This document shows, piece after piece, positions 16,554 to 24,715 of a stretch of DNA of 64,000 bases; the first letter of the stretch is position 1, and each line of letters begins with the position of its first letter. The DNA comes from an uncultured Paracoccaceae bacterium (GTDB taxonomy: Bacteria > Pseudomonadota > Alphaproteobacteria > Rhodobacterales > Rhodobacteraceae): assembly GCA_947495795.1 (NCBI GenBank), contig CANMAI010000011.1, positions 124,001-188,000 of the forward strand, written 5' to 3'. Both the position numbers and the translations under genes were made by a program. The notes beneath the pieces were generated by a model. The model had not been told where the DNA came from, made no database searches, and saw only the letters and a list, made by a program, of their open reading frames with translations.

Positions 16554-18314
16554 TCAGATCAGCAACCCGAACGCATCGGTCGTGCCGATCAGGCCGTAAT
16601 CCGTGACGGGATCGAGCAGGTTCACGTCTTCGCGGACGTAAGGGTTGCTGAAGCCGCCTGCGAAGGCATCCAGAGCGATTTCATAGCGGCTGGAGGACGT
16701 GTAGATGACGTCTTCCCAGCCGATCAGGCCAAGGCTTTCGCGGCCATCAGTATCTTCATAATCGTCGACAAGGTTGGTTGTGCTGGTTGTGCCGTTCGAG
16801 AATTCCAGAATGTGATCGTTGATGAACCCGACAGAACCGTATTCATAAGAGACGATGGGATCATTCTCGTCATAAGTATCCTCATAATCGCCGGAATAGA
16901 GCACCGCGTCGGTGGCGACGCCGCTTGCGAATCCGATATTGACGACAGTGCCGCCGACCCGGATATAGGCTTGGCCTTCCAGCATGACATTCGTGAGTTC
17001 CAGAATGCCCTCGGCCGTTTCAAGCACGGTGACACGGGTCGATGTTTCGCTGTAGTTCCAAAGCAGGCGGGCAGAGCCGCTGGAGAGACCCTCGAAAACG
17101 ATCCGTGCGACCCCGTTGTCCGTGCCTCCGCCTTCGGCCTGCTGGATATAATCGCGCCCTTCATTGGCACCGACGATCACGGTGACGGCGGAACCTGGAG
17201 CGGTTGCGTTGATCCAGTCATTGCCCGCACCGCCGCGGATTTCGTCCGCGCCGCCGCCGGAGTAGATGTAGTCGGCGTTGGAGCCGCCATCAATCGTGTC
17301 ATCTCCGGAACCTCCAAGGATGAGGTCGTTGCCCTGTCCGCCATGGAGGATACTTGGGCCTGCATTGCCGACAAGGACATCGTCGCCGTTGCCACCGAAA
17401 AGCCTGTCAAAGTCCTGATCCGTAAAGCGATCCACGAATTCGGATGCGATCAGCAGATCCCGACCCGCATCGCCGTGCAGTTCGTCGAAACCGCTGCCGC
17501 CCACAAGAATGTCATGGTGACGGCCGCCGAAGAGCGTGTCGATATTGACGCCTGCGTCGGACCCATTCGCTCCGCCTGACAGGAAATCGTTTCCGCGCCC
17601 GCCATTGAGTGTATCCGAACCGCGATTGCCGTAGATGAAATCATCACCACTACCGCTTGTCAGTACGTTGTCGAAGCGGTCGCCGATCAGAAGGTCATCG
17701 GAATTTCCTGTGGGCGAAGAATCCCAATCCCGAACCCCGGGAAAGTCGTCTTCGAGGACAAGGGAGCGGTCTATCGCAACTCCGTTGGTGTATTCAAAGC
17801 CTTCTTCGAGCACCGTTCCCTCGATATCGAAGGCGATGTAGGAGTTCCTGTCATAATGCTCTATGTCGGGCTGGTTGGCGGCAACCTCTTGCATGATCGC
17901 ATTTGTCAGAATGACCGTACGACCCCGATAGCCGGGAAAATCCGCCGGGCCGAGTGTCACATCATCAAGGGCACCGGTCAGGGCGTGGACCAGTTCGTGG
18001 ACGATACCCGCGATGAGACTGTAGCTGCGGGCCGTGCCCGTATCATCGATAAAGAGCGTGGGGAGGTGATAGGCGGGATCAATCGCAATCTCACCCTCGC
18101 CCGCCGTCGCCGCAAATGTGTTCGGGATGAAGTAAATATCGATCGTGGGTGGCAGGGGAAAGTTGCCATCCGGGAAGAGCCATGTGTCGACGATACCGCG
18201 GAACGTGTCGGAGTTCTCATAGGCGGTACGGATCTCATCGGTGACGGTTTGCCGCGCGGTCGGGTTCCAGTTATCGCTGAAGTTGAGTCTGGGTTCGATA
18301 TCGGTGAAGGGCAT
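16554..18314 (-). CDS. RTX protein with N-terminal HExxH putative metallopeptidase domain (copy 1 of 3)
   Basis: A 586-residue protein, first of the array in transcription order. HELVH is at 106-110; YRGRTVILTNAIMQE, HYDRNSYIAFD and LEEGFEYTNGVAIDRS match copy 3 closely. RTX nonapeptides (GSGDDFIYG, GRGNDFLSG, GNGDDVLVG, GGQGNDLIL, GGAGNDWIN) fill the middle and the C-terminus is the shared VTDYGLIGTTDAFGLLI. The start at 18314 is chosen because MPFTDIEPRL lines up with the first residues of the other two copies; an upstream extension to 18476 has no counterpart. It has a weak ribosome site (AGGA). Target and function are unknown; a secreted protease or toxin is plausible. Confidence 0.75.
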   Translation of the reverse strand: MPFTDIEPRLNFSDNWNPTARQTVTDEIRTAYENSDTFRGIVDTWLFPDGNFPLPPTIDIYFIPNTFAATAGEGEIAIDPAYHLPTLFIDDTGTARSYSLIAGIVHELVHALTGALDDVTLGPADFPGYRGRTVILTNAIMQEVAANQPDIEHYDRNSYIAFDIEGTVLEEGFEYTNGVAIDRSLVLEDDFPGVRDWDSSPTGNSDDLLIGDRFDNVLTSGSGDDFIYGNRGSDTLNGGRGNDFLSGGANGSDAGVNIDTLFGGRHHDILVGGSGFDELHGDAGRDLLIASEFVDRFTDQDFDRLFGGNGDDVLVGNAGPSILHGGQGNDLILGGSGDDTIDGGSNADYIYSGGGADEIRGGAGNDWINATAPGSAVTVIVGANEGRDYIQQAEGGGTDNGVARIVFEGLSSGSARLLWNYSETSTRVTVLETAEGILELTNVMLEGQAYIRVGGTVVNIGFASGVATDAVLYSGDYEDTYDENDPIVSYEYGSVGFINDHILEFSNGTTSTTNLVDDYEDTDGRESLGLIGWEDVIYTSSSRYEIALDAFAGGFSNPYVREDVNLLDPVTDYGLIGTTDAFGLLI

Positions 18315-18643
18315 GGGGGGTCCTATGCCGTCTCTGCCCGCCCGCTTGCCGGACGGTGAAACGATCTGCTGTGGTTTGGGGAAGGTTTCCGGTCCGGGAT
18401 GGCCGGATGTGGCGGTCGGCGGCGCGGGCTCTCCTTGATAAATCGTTAACAACTCTGCCGAGACGGTGAGCGGCAACGGGGTAATTTGAAAGTGTAAAGC
18501 GCGGAAAGTGCCTTTTCGTTATATCCGAAAAGTCACATTCTGAGGGTTCCTGCCGGATGACCTTCCGTCAGCGCCTCCGATTGCGCGCGCGGATGCATTT
18601 CGGGCTTCTGCGTCTGCGCTTGTCCGGCGCAGGACCTGTTCTT
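18315..18643. promoter_or_regulatory. Gap between LysR gene and RTX array with an inverted repeat
   Basis: CTTTTCG at 18512-18518 and CGAAAAG at 18526-18532 form a perfect 7-bp inverted repeat with a 7-base AT-rich spacer. It could be an operator for the RTX array or a terminator of the LysR gene. No gene is seen in these 329 bases on either strand. Confidence 0.35.
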
Positions 18644-19528
18644 TCAGGTGACGGCGGCTTGCAGCGTTTCGCGGAGAAGGCGGTGCGTGGGCGGTTCGGG
18701 TTCGCGATGCGGCAGGAGAAGCGCTATGGGGCGGGAGATGTCCGGGTCCGTCAGCCGGAGCGTTTTCGTGCCGGGGAGGGCAGGCTGGGCGAGGGTCAGG
18801 CGTTCCGGCATGATCGTGGCTGTCTTGCCGGTGCGCAGTTGCAGCCACGCGGCGGTGAGCGCGTTGGTTTCCATCACCGTGTTGGGCGTGACGCCCTGAC
18901 CGGCAAAGATACGTTCCAGAATGCGTCGGTTCTGCATGGTGGGGGTAAGGAGGCAGAGGGGCAGGGAGGCGGCCTCTGCCCAGGGGATCTCATCGCGCCC
19001 GGGCTCTATCAGCGCTTCGGGCGCGATGAGGAGATAGGTCTCCTCGTAAAGATGTGTCTCGGTGATCATCGTGTCATTGCGCTCAAGATAGGAAATCCCG
19101 GCGGCGAAGGTGAAGTTCTGGAGGCCGCGGCGGATATCATCCGATGTGGTGGAGTGGATATTGACACGAAGGGCCGGGTGTCGGGCCGCGAGTTGCGCGG
19201 GAAGTGCTGCGGCAAAGGCGAGGGCGGTGGGGACGACACCGATGGTCAGCTGGCCGGAGAGGGTGCCGGAGGCTGTGCCGATTTCCTGCTTCAGGCCGTC
19301 GAGATCGGCGAGCATCTTCTGGCCCCAGCGCAGGACAATCTCCCCCTCCGCCGTGAAGCCCTGAAAACGGTTGCCGCGATTGACGATGGAGATGCCGAGA
19401 TCGGCCTCCAGATTGCGGATGCGGGCGGAGAAGGCGGGCTGGGAGATGCTGCACTCCTCCGCCGCGCGGCCGAAATGCCGGTGCCGGTCGAGGCTAGTGA
19501 GGATCTGCATGTCGCGAAGGTCGATCAT
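18644..19528 (-). CDS. LysR-family transcriptional regulator
   Basis: A 294-residue regulator with the N-terminal winged helix-turn-helix (MQILTSLDRHRHFGRAAEE, then SISQPAFSARIRNLEADLG at about 27-45) and a C-terminal effector-binding domain. ATG 19528 is taken as start because MIDLRDMQIL fits the family N-terminus; an ATG at 19555 is possible. It is downstream of the racemase-family gene but separated by a strong hairpin, so it may have its own promoter. It could control the Tct/lyase operon before it, or the formate dehydrogenase genes further on, since LysR-type genes often accompany fds genes in this group and the RTX array lies between. OxyR-like cysteines are not apparent. Confidence 0.85.
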   Translation of the reverse strand: MIDLRDMQILTSLDRHRHFGRAAEECSISQPAFSARIRNLEADLGISIVNRGNRFQGFTAEGEIVLRWGQKMLADLDGLKQEIGTASGTLSGQLTIGVVPTALAFAAALPAQLAARHPALRVNIHSTTSDDIRRGLQNFTFAAGISYLERNDTMITETHLYEETYLLIAPEALIEPGRDEIPWAEAASLPLCLLTPTMQNRRILERIFAGQGVTPNTVMETNALTAAWLQLRTGKTATIMPERLTLAQPALPGTKTLRLTDPDISRPIALLLPHREPEPPTHRLLRETLQAAVT

Positions 19529-19587
19529 TCGGGGCCTTTTCCCCCTGATTGGCATGTCTCGCGCGGGGGATCAAATGTTGCTTTCCC

Positions 19588-19656
19588 GCTCTGCACCTGC
19601 CTCCGACGGTGGCGCCCACCCGCCCACCCCGCCACCGGCGGAGGCAGGTGCAGAGC
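19588..19656. terminator. 27-bp hairpin after the racemase-family gene
   Basis: The arms 19588-19614 and 19630-19656 (GCTCTGCACCTGCCTCC... and its complement) pair over 27 positions with one mismatch around a 15-base loop. It begins 10 bases after the stop of the gene at 19666 and is the strongest hairpin in the window. No T run follows, so it may be a transcript stabiliser as well as a terminator. Confidence 0.65.
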
Positions 19657-19665
19657 GTGAGACGA

Positions 19666-20412
19666 TTATGTGGCGGAGGTGCGGACCAGCCTGCCCGGGC
19701 CACGGAGGTGCAACTCAGGTGCTGTCAGACGGGTGAGGTGCCATGCTAGGACAAGATTGCTGGAGAGGGTGGGCAGGCCCGTGACGTCTTCCAGCGGTTC
19801 GATCACACTCAGTGTGTGGAGGTTGGTGCAGGAGAGGAAGAGGGCGTCCGCCTCTTTGGTCTCCGCGAGTTTTTTGGCGGCGTCAAAGACTGAGCCCGTT
19901 GAAATACGGTGGACACGGGCTTCCTCTGCTTCATTGAAGGTACCGAAGGTGGGCGTTTCAATGTCCTTGGTTGAGAGAGTTTCCCGAATGCGGTTGGAGA
20001 CGCTTTCCACATAAGGGGAGAGAAAGGCGAGGCGGTTTATGCCGAGGGCGCTGCAGGCGGCGGTGAGTGCTGTAATCGGCTCGGTTACTGTGCTGGCGCC
20101 GGTTGCGCCTTGAATAAGGCTTGCCACGCTGCCTGTGCCGATTTGGGCGGTTCCCGAAGTGCAGGCATAACCTATTGCGCCGAAGGGCAAGGAGATGGGC
20201 AGGAGACTTGCGGCCTTGGGAAGGTGCGTTTCCATCTGGCTCAGCGTTTCCGGAGTGACCTCGGCCCCGCTTTCGATGCGGGTTGTGTAGAGGTTGATCT
20301 CAGGCGGAATGAGGCTGTGAAACTCTGGCTCTATCGTTGCGTCGGGTTGGAGAACGATGAGGCCGATATTCAGGCGCGAAAGCGGGCTGAGGGTGTAGGG
20401 GAACGTGCTCAT
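19666..20412 (-). CDS. Asp/Glu racemase / maleate isomerase superfamily enzyme
   Basis: A 248-residue enzyme with the two-cysteine active site of the family: Cys84 in YACTSGT and Cys195 in LSCTNL. Relatives include maleate cis-trans isomerase, arylmalonate decarboxylase, aspartate racemase and EutA of hydroxyectoine breakdown; which reaction applies here cannot be told from sequence. The gene overlaps the M24 hydrolase gene by 4 bases (ATGA) and is last of the metabolic genes in the tctC-A-B operon. Together with a lyase and a hydrolase it suggests the operon handles an amino-acid derivative whose configuration must be changed. Confidence 0.8.
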   Translation of the reverse strand: MSTFPYTLSPLSRLNIGLIVLQPDATIEPEFHSLIPPEINLYTTRIESGAEVTPETLSQMETHLPKAASLLPISLPFGAIGYACTSGTAQIGTGSVASLIQGATGASTVTEPITALTAACSALGINRLAFLSPYVESVSNRIRETLSTKDIETPTFGTFNEAEEARVHRISTGSVFDAAKKLAETKEADALFLSCTNLHTLSVIEPLEDVTGLPTLSSNLVLAWHLTRLTAPELHLRGPGRLVRTSAT

Positions 20413-21548
20413 GTACGAAGCTCTACAAGTGCTGCTTTGGCTGGTGTGCTGAGATATTCGGCGCCGGTTTCAAGGATAACTATGTTTTCTTCGTGGACGA
20501 GGGTTTTGCCGGGAGCGACCTCTATCCCCGGCTCCAGAGTGAGGACCATTCCGGGGGCGAGGATTGTTTTATCGGCGGGTACGAGGGAGGGCCATTCGGT
20601 GAGCTGCATTCCAAGGCCGTGGCCTACGCGACCCGCATCTGTTGTGCCGGTGACTTTGGCAATGGCATCCGCGAGATCGGCCGTTGTGTTGCCTGGTTTG
20701 GCGAGGACGAAGGCAGCTTCGGTGGCTTCGATCAGGCGGGCATGGGCGGATTGGGTTTCCTGTGAGGCTGGGCCTACAGTGTAATTCCGATCGAAATCGC
20801 AGAAATAGCCATCCCAGACGAGGCCCGTGTCGAGCATCAGGACATCGCCGGGGGCAAGGGGCGTTTCGGTCGCGGGTGAGATGACATCCGCATACCCGCC
20901 CTTCGCGGCGGCCCCCGCAAGATAGGGGACCCAATCGGCGCCTTCCTCCAGACAAAGCATCTGGAAGCGGCGAAACACCTGCGAAAGCGGGGTGCCGGAT
21001 GTGGCGATTTCCGGCACGCGGGCGAAGGCGCGGGTGGCGATTGTGCAGGCATGGCGGATCTTGGCGATCTCCGCCTCCGACTTGAGGAGGCGGAGGCGCC
21101 GGGTGATATCGGCGTCATCCGTAATCGGGAGCGTCCGGGTGAGCGTCTGCCAGTCTGCCAGCGGCATGCGGATATGGGTTTCCATGCCCGAAGGCGCGCA
21201 GATGCGACAGCCCGCAGCAGCCTGGCGCAGCGTGTCCGACAGGAGGGTTATGCCATCGTCGTCAAGATCCGGTGCCCGCCATGTCCGGATATCGGTGATC
21301 CATGTCCGCGCCATAAGCGCTTCGCCGATGGACGGGATCACGGCGATGGGCATGCCGGTCGCGGGGATGATCAGGAACCACGGGCGGGTGGGGCTTTCCC
21401 AGAAACGGGTGAGAAAGCCGGTGAAATAGCGGATCTCCGGTTCTGTCGTGAGCAGCAGGGCCGAGAGATCTGCCGCTGCCATCATGGTCTGGGCGCGGGC
21501 GAGGCGGGTCCGGTACTCCTCCTCCGGGAAACCGCGCGGCGGGTTCAT
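20409..21548 (-). CDS. M24-family (Xaa-Pro dipeptidase/creatinase-like) hydrolase
   Basis: A 379-residue two-domain protein of the pita-bread fold. The C-terminal domain shows the metal ligands expected of active members: DTG and DFDR around 240-255, GHGLGM, LTLEPGI and HEEN. The N-terminal creatinase-type domain (residues 1-150) includes RYFTGFLTRFWESPTRPWF. Relatives cleave Xaa-Pro peptides, creatine or the ectoine ring (DoeA/EutD). It overlaps the genes on both sides by 4 bases, so it belongs to the same translationally coupled unit as the lyase and the racemase-family enzyme. A DoeA-like amidohydrolase role is a reasonable guess, but the deacetylase and transaminase of ectoine breakdown are absent. 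Confidence 0.82.
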   Translation of the reverse strand: MNPPRGFPEEEYRTRLARAQTMMAAADLSALLLTTEPEIRYFTGFLTRFWESPTRPWFLIIPATGMPIAVIPSIGEALMARTWITDIRTWRAPDLDDDGITLLSDTLRQAAAGCRICAPSGMETHIRMPLADWQTLTRTLPITDDADITRRLRLLKSEAEIAKIRHACTIATRAFARVPEIATSGTPLSQVFRRFQMLCLEEGADWVPYLAGAAAKGGYADVISPATETPLAPGDVLMLDTGLVWDGYFCDFDRNYTVGPASQETQSAHARLIEATEAAFVLAKPGNTTADLADAIAKVTGTTDAGRVGHGLGMQLTEWPSLVPADKTILAPGMVLTLEPGIEVAPGKTLVHEENIVILETGAEYLSTPAKAALVELRT

Positions 21549-22585
21549 GCGGCTTCGCTGAGGATGGTAAGGACGCGGGACGTGGCTGTGAGGCCAAGCG
21601 TCTTGCGGTGATCCCCGGATGCGAGAAGGGCGGCTATGCCAGCCGTGCCGGAGGGTGTGCTGGCAAAGCCATGCTCGGCGGTGACGCGGGTGGCGTCCCG
21701 CGCTTCCTCTTCCGTGATCAGCGCGAAGAGGTCCGCATCTCGAGCGAGGCCGCGGAAGGCGATGAGCGAAGGTTCCTTGCAGTCGAGGCGGCCCATGATG
21801 GAGACGGGACCCTCTGTCGCGTGCGGTGTGCCCGTGGCGATGGCGGCCGTCAGGGCGGGGGCGACCTCAGGCTCCACCACGATGATGGTCGGCGCGTCGC
21901 CCCAGGCCGCGCGCGCGAGGGCGGCCGCGGCGGCGGCGAGGCCGCCGACACCGGCCTGGAGGAAGATATGGGTGGGCGGCTCGGGCATTTGGTCGATCGC
22001 TTCGGCCATGAGGATCAGATAGCCTTCCAACAGGCGGTGGGGGCGTTCGGTATAGCCGGGCCAGGAACTGTCTGAGAGAAGCCGCCAGCCGTTTTCATCG
22101 GCGGCGCTGGCGGCAGCTTTCATGCTGTCTTCGTAGATTGTGCCCTCGCGGACAACCTCCGCCCCTTCCGATGCAAGGCGGTCCGCGAAGGCCTGCGGCA
22201 CGGTCTCCGCAATATAGACGACAGCCCGTGCGCCGAAAGCCTTGGCACCCGCCGCCATCGATAGCCCATGATTGCCCGCGCTGGCGGTGACATAGGTGAC
22301 GTCCGAGAGCGGCTCCGACTGGGCGTGATGCGCGATGACATAGGCAGCACCCAGCGCCTTGAAGCTGCCGAGGTCCATCCGGGCACGTTCATCCTTGATA
22401 TGAAGCGCGGCGATATTGCAGGCCCTGGCCAGCGAACCGGCATCGGCCAGCGGGGTTTCCCCGGTCTTCGGGCAGCGGGCGAAGAGCCTTTGTGCCGCAT
22501 CCACATCCGTGCTGGGAAAGGGGATCCCCTCCAATCCTTCGGGCGCATGGTTGTCGGTGCGGTACTGGTTCACTTGGATTTTCAT
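21545..22585 (-). CDS. PLP-dependent diaminopropionate ammonia-lyase-like enzyme
   Basis: A 346-residue fold-type II PLP enzyme. Lys76 in GSFKALGAAY is the expected Schiff-base residue, ASAGNHG binds the cofactor phosphate side, and QAGVGGLAAA is the glycine loop. The segments IKDE, SSWPGY and TIYEDSMKAA resemble diaminopropionate ammonia-lyase (YgeX) more than threonine dehydratase, although this protein is shorter than the usual 400 residues. It would release ammonia and pyruvate or a related keto acid. It follows tctB after 128 bases and overlaps the hydrolase gene by 4. No clear ribosome site precedes the ATG. Confidence 0.75.
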   Translation of the reverse strand: MKIQVNQYRTDNHAPEGLEGIPFPSTDVDAAQRLFARCPKTGETPLADAGSLARACNIAALHIKDERARMDLGSFKALGAAYVIAHHAQSEPLSDVTYVTASAGNHGLSMAAGAKAFGARAVVYIAETVPQAFADRLASEGAEVVREGTIYEDSMKAAASAADENGWRLLSDSSWPGYTERPHRLLEGYLILMAEAIDQMPEPPTHIFLQAGVGGLAAAAAALARAAWGDAPTIIVVEPEVAPALTAAIATGTPHATEGPVSIMGRLDCKEPSLIAFRGLARDADLFALITEEEARDATRVTAEHGFASTPSGTAGIAALLASGDHRKTLGLTATSRVLTILSEAA

Positions 22586-22713
22586 GGGCGGAGGGGAGCG
22601 GTTTTGGCGGCTTGCGTCAACTGTTTCGTGCCACGGTCAACGTTGGTCCGGATAGAAACGGCAAGTCCGCCCGACCGGACCTAGGGCTCTCTAAAACCGA
22701 TGCGCCATAAAAA

Positions 22714-23154
22714 TCAGGGCAGCGGGACGAGGAGGGCGTATTTGAAGAGGGTGTAGAAGGCGGCCATGACGGCAGCGCCCGAGCCCCAGTAGAGCGCGAT
22801 GGTCGTGGGTGTCCAGCGGTCATGCATGGCAGCAATCAGGCCGCCGGCGAAGGCGATGGCCCCGGCAAGCAGGAAGCCGAGATAGGGCATCGCGAAGCAG
22901 GCGGCGAGCATCGTGACCACCAGCAGGATACGCCGCCACCACGTGCCGTGGCCGAAGCCTTCCTCTGCCGTCGGGCGGATGAGCCCGGTGATGAGTGCGA
23001 TTGTGGCACAGATGATCATCAGGATCGCGACGGTGCGGGGGAAGACCTTGCTGTCTATGTCGGAATAGCTCGTCGTATCCCAGAGCGTCATCGCACCGGC
23101 GAAGATGAAGAAGGCCGAGATGAGGAGGGAGCCAAGGCTGCGTTGGGCCGTCAT
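22714..23154 (-). CDS. tctB: TctB-type small membrane subunit of a tripartite tricarboxylate transporter
   Basis: A 146-residue integral membrane protein with four hydrophobic segments, typical of TctB (DUF1468 type). The start is ATG 23154, which overlaps the tctA stop (ATGA); an upstream extension has no conserved content. It pairs with the large TctA subunit to form the membrane part of a solute:cation symporter fed by the binding protein TctC. A 5-bp hairpin at 22665-22680 lies just past the stop. The substrate is unknown, but the enzymes downstream suggest an amino-acid derivative or its keto acid rather than citrate. Confidence 0.85.
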   Translation of the reverse strand: MTAQRSLGSLLISAFFIFAGAMTLWDTTSYSDIDSKVFPRTVAILMIICATIALITGLIRPTAEEGFGHGTWWRRILLVVTMLAACFAMPYLGFLLAGAIAFAGGLIAAMHDRWTPTTIALYWGSGAAVMAAFYTLFKYALLVPLP

Positions 23155-24644
23155 GTTGCGACCCTCCGCCGCCGCCACGCGGTAAAGGCGGGATAGAGCA
23201 GCGAGATGATGGTGAAGGCGATGATCGCCTGGGAAAGCGGGCGGCCGAAGAACATGCCGAAAAGGTTGCCCGTAGCATCGCCGATGATCCAGCCCTGCAC
23301 GAAACCCTGTTCGGCAATCGGGCCGAGGATGAGGCCAAGCACGATGGGGGATGCGGCGAAGCCGAAGCGGCTGATCACCCAGCCGAATGTGCCGAGAAGC
23401 AGCATGATGATCACATCCGATATGCTGTTGCGGATGGCGAATGTGCCGATGATCGTCATGAAGCCCACGCTGGGCACGAGCACGGCCTTGGGAATGCTGA
23501 CGATGGATTTGTAGGCGTAGCGTCCGATGAGAAGCCCGGTTGGCAGCATCAGGACGGTTGCGATGATCAGCCCGTAGATGAAGGTGTAGACGATGGCGCC
23601 GTTGCTTTCAAAAAGGGTCGGTCCCGTGCGCACGCCCTGCACGAGCAATGCGCCGAGGATCACCGCATCGGGCGGTGTGCCCGGAATGCCAAGGACGAGC
23701 GTCGGGATGAAACCGCCGCCGACGGTTGCGTTGTTCGCGGCTTCCGTGGCCATGATGCCATCAGGTTCGCCCTCGCCGAATTTCTGGCCCGGTTTGGCGC
23801 TGCGCTTCGCTTCCGAATAGGCGACAAGCCCAGCGACGGAGCCGCCCGCACCGGGGAGGATGCCGACGAGTGTTCCGATGACGGAGGAGCGGACCAGGTT
23901 GAACTTTGAGCGGATTGCTATGCCGAATGCCTCTCCGATCCGGACGGACCTGATGTCGTCCTCGACCTTCAGGTGCCTGTCCGGCACGGCGACGAGATCG
24001 ATCAGCACGGGGATGCAGTAAAGCCCGATCAGCGCGCCGACCACGCCGAAACCGCCGATCATCGTCTGGCTGCCGAAGGTCAGGCGGATATCGCCGGATA
24101 TCTCCCCCACGCCGACTGTGGAAAGGATCATCCCGAAGGCCCCGCCCACAAGCCCCTTTATCAGGTTACCGGTCGAGAGAGAGGCGATGAGCGATAGGCC
24201 GAAAATGGCCAGCCAGAAATACTCCACCGGGCCGAAGGCCAGCGCCACTTCCGCAAGGGGCGGGGCGAGGAAGAGAAGGGCAAGCGCGCCGATCATCCCG
24301 CCGGTGACGGAGGCAAAGCAGGCGATGGCCACGGCAAGATCCCCGTCGCCGCGCTTGGCCATCGGGTAGCCGTCGAAGGTGGTGGCGATGGCCGAGGGTG
24401 TGCCGGGCGTGTTGAGCAGGATCGCGGCATAGGCCCCGCCATAGATTGCGCCGGTATAGATGGCGCCGAGCAGGATAAGGGCGGAGGCGGGTTCCATGCT
24501 GAAAGTAATGGGCACCAGTACGGCCACGGCCATGGTGGCGGTGAGGCCGGGTATGGATCCGATCACGGTGCCCGCCACCACGCCGAGAAGTGCAAAGGCG
24601 AGGTTGAGCGGTGTGAGAGCGGAGAGAAAGCTGCCGAAATCCAT
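23151..24644 (-). CDS. tctA: TctA-type large membrane subunit of a tripartite tricarboxylate transporter
   Basis: A 497-residue protein with about a dozen membrane segments. The conserved TctA motifs are present: GVVAGTVIGSIPGLTATMA near the start, GGAYAAILLNTPGTPSA at about 70-86, GILPGAGGSVAGLVAYSEAK at about 260-280 and LVLGIPGTPPDAVILGALL later. It forms the transport channel together with TctB. The gene lies after tctC and a hairpin (24672-24698) and overlaps tctB by 4 bases. Confidence 0.92.
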   Translation of the reverse strand: MDFGSFLSALTPLNLAFALLGVVAGTVIGSIPGLTATMAVAVLVPITFSMEPASALILLGAIYTGAIYGGAYAAILLNTPGTPSAIATTFDGYPMAKRGDGDLAVAIACFASVTGGMIGALALLFLAPPLAEVALAFGPVEYFWLAIFGLSLIASLSTGNLIKGLVGGAFGMILSTVGVGEISGDIRLTFGSQTMIGGFGVVGALIGLYCIPVLIDLVAVPDRHLKVEDDIRSVRIGEAFGIAIRSKFNLVRSSVIGTLVGILPGAGGSVAGLVAYSEAKRSAKPGQKFGEGEPDGIMATEAANNATVGGGFIPTLVLGIPGTPPDAVILGALLVQGVRTGPTLFESNGAIVYTFIYGLIIATVLMLPTGLLIGRYAYKSIVSIPKAVLVPSVGFMTIIGTFAIRNSISDVIIMLLLGTFGWVISRFGFAASPIVLGLILGPIAEQGFVQGWIIGDATGNLFGMFFGRPLSQAIIAFTIISLLYPAFTAWRRRRVAT

Positions 24645-24671
24645 GGAAGGCCTGCAGAGTAAGAATATGCG

Positions 24672-24698
24672 GGCCGAACGCCGGGGTGGCGTTCGGCC
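24672..24698. terminator. Hairpin between tctC and tctA
   Basis: GGCCGAACGCC, loop GGGGT, GGCGTTCGGCC: a perfect 11-bp stem 18 bases after the tctC stop. Such a structure can reduce readthrough or protect the upstream message, giving more binding protein than membrane subunits. Confidence 0.65.
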
Positions 24699-24715
24699 TG
24701 TCTCGGATCAGACGG

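Noticed and set aside
13600-17600. Regularly repeated DNA in the RTX genes, CRISPR-like at first sight
   Set aside because: The period follows the 9-residue GGxGxDxxx codon pattern inside open frames; no spacers of uniform length and no cas genes.
18557-19660. Plus-strand open frame of 367 codons
   Set aside because: It is the shadow of the LysR gene on the minus strand and runs into the hairpin at 19588.
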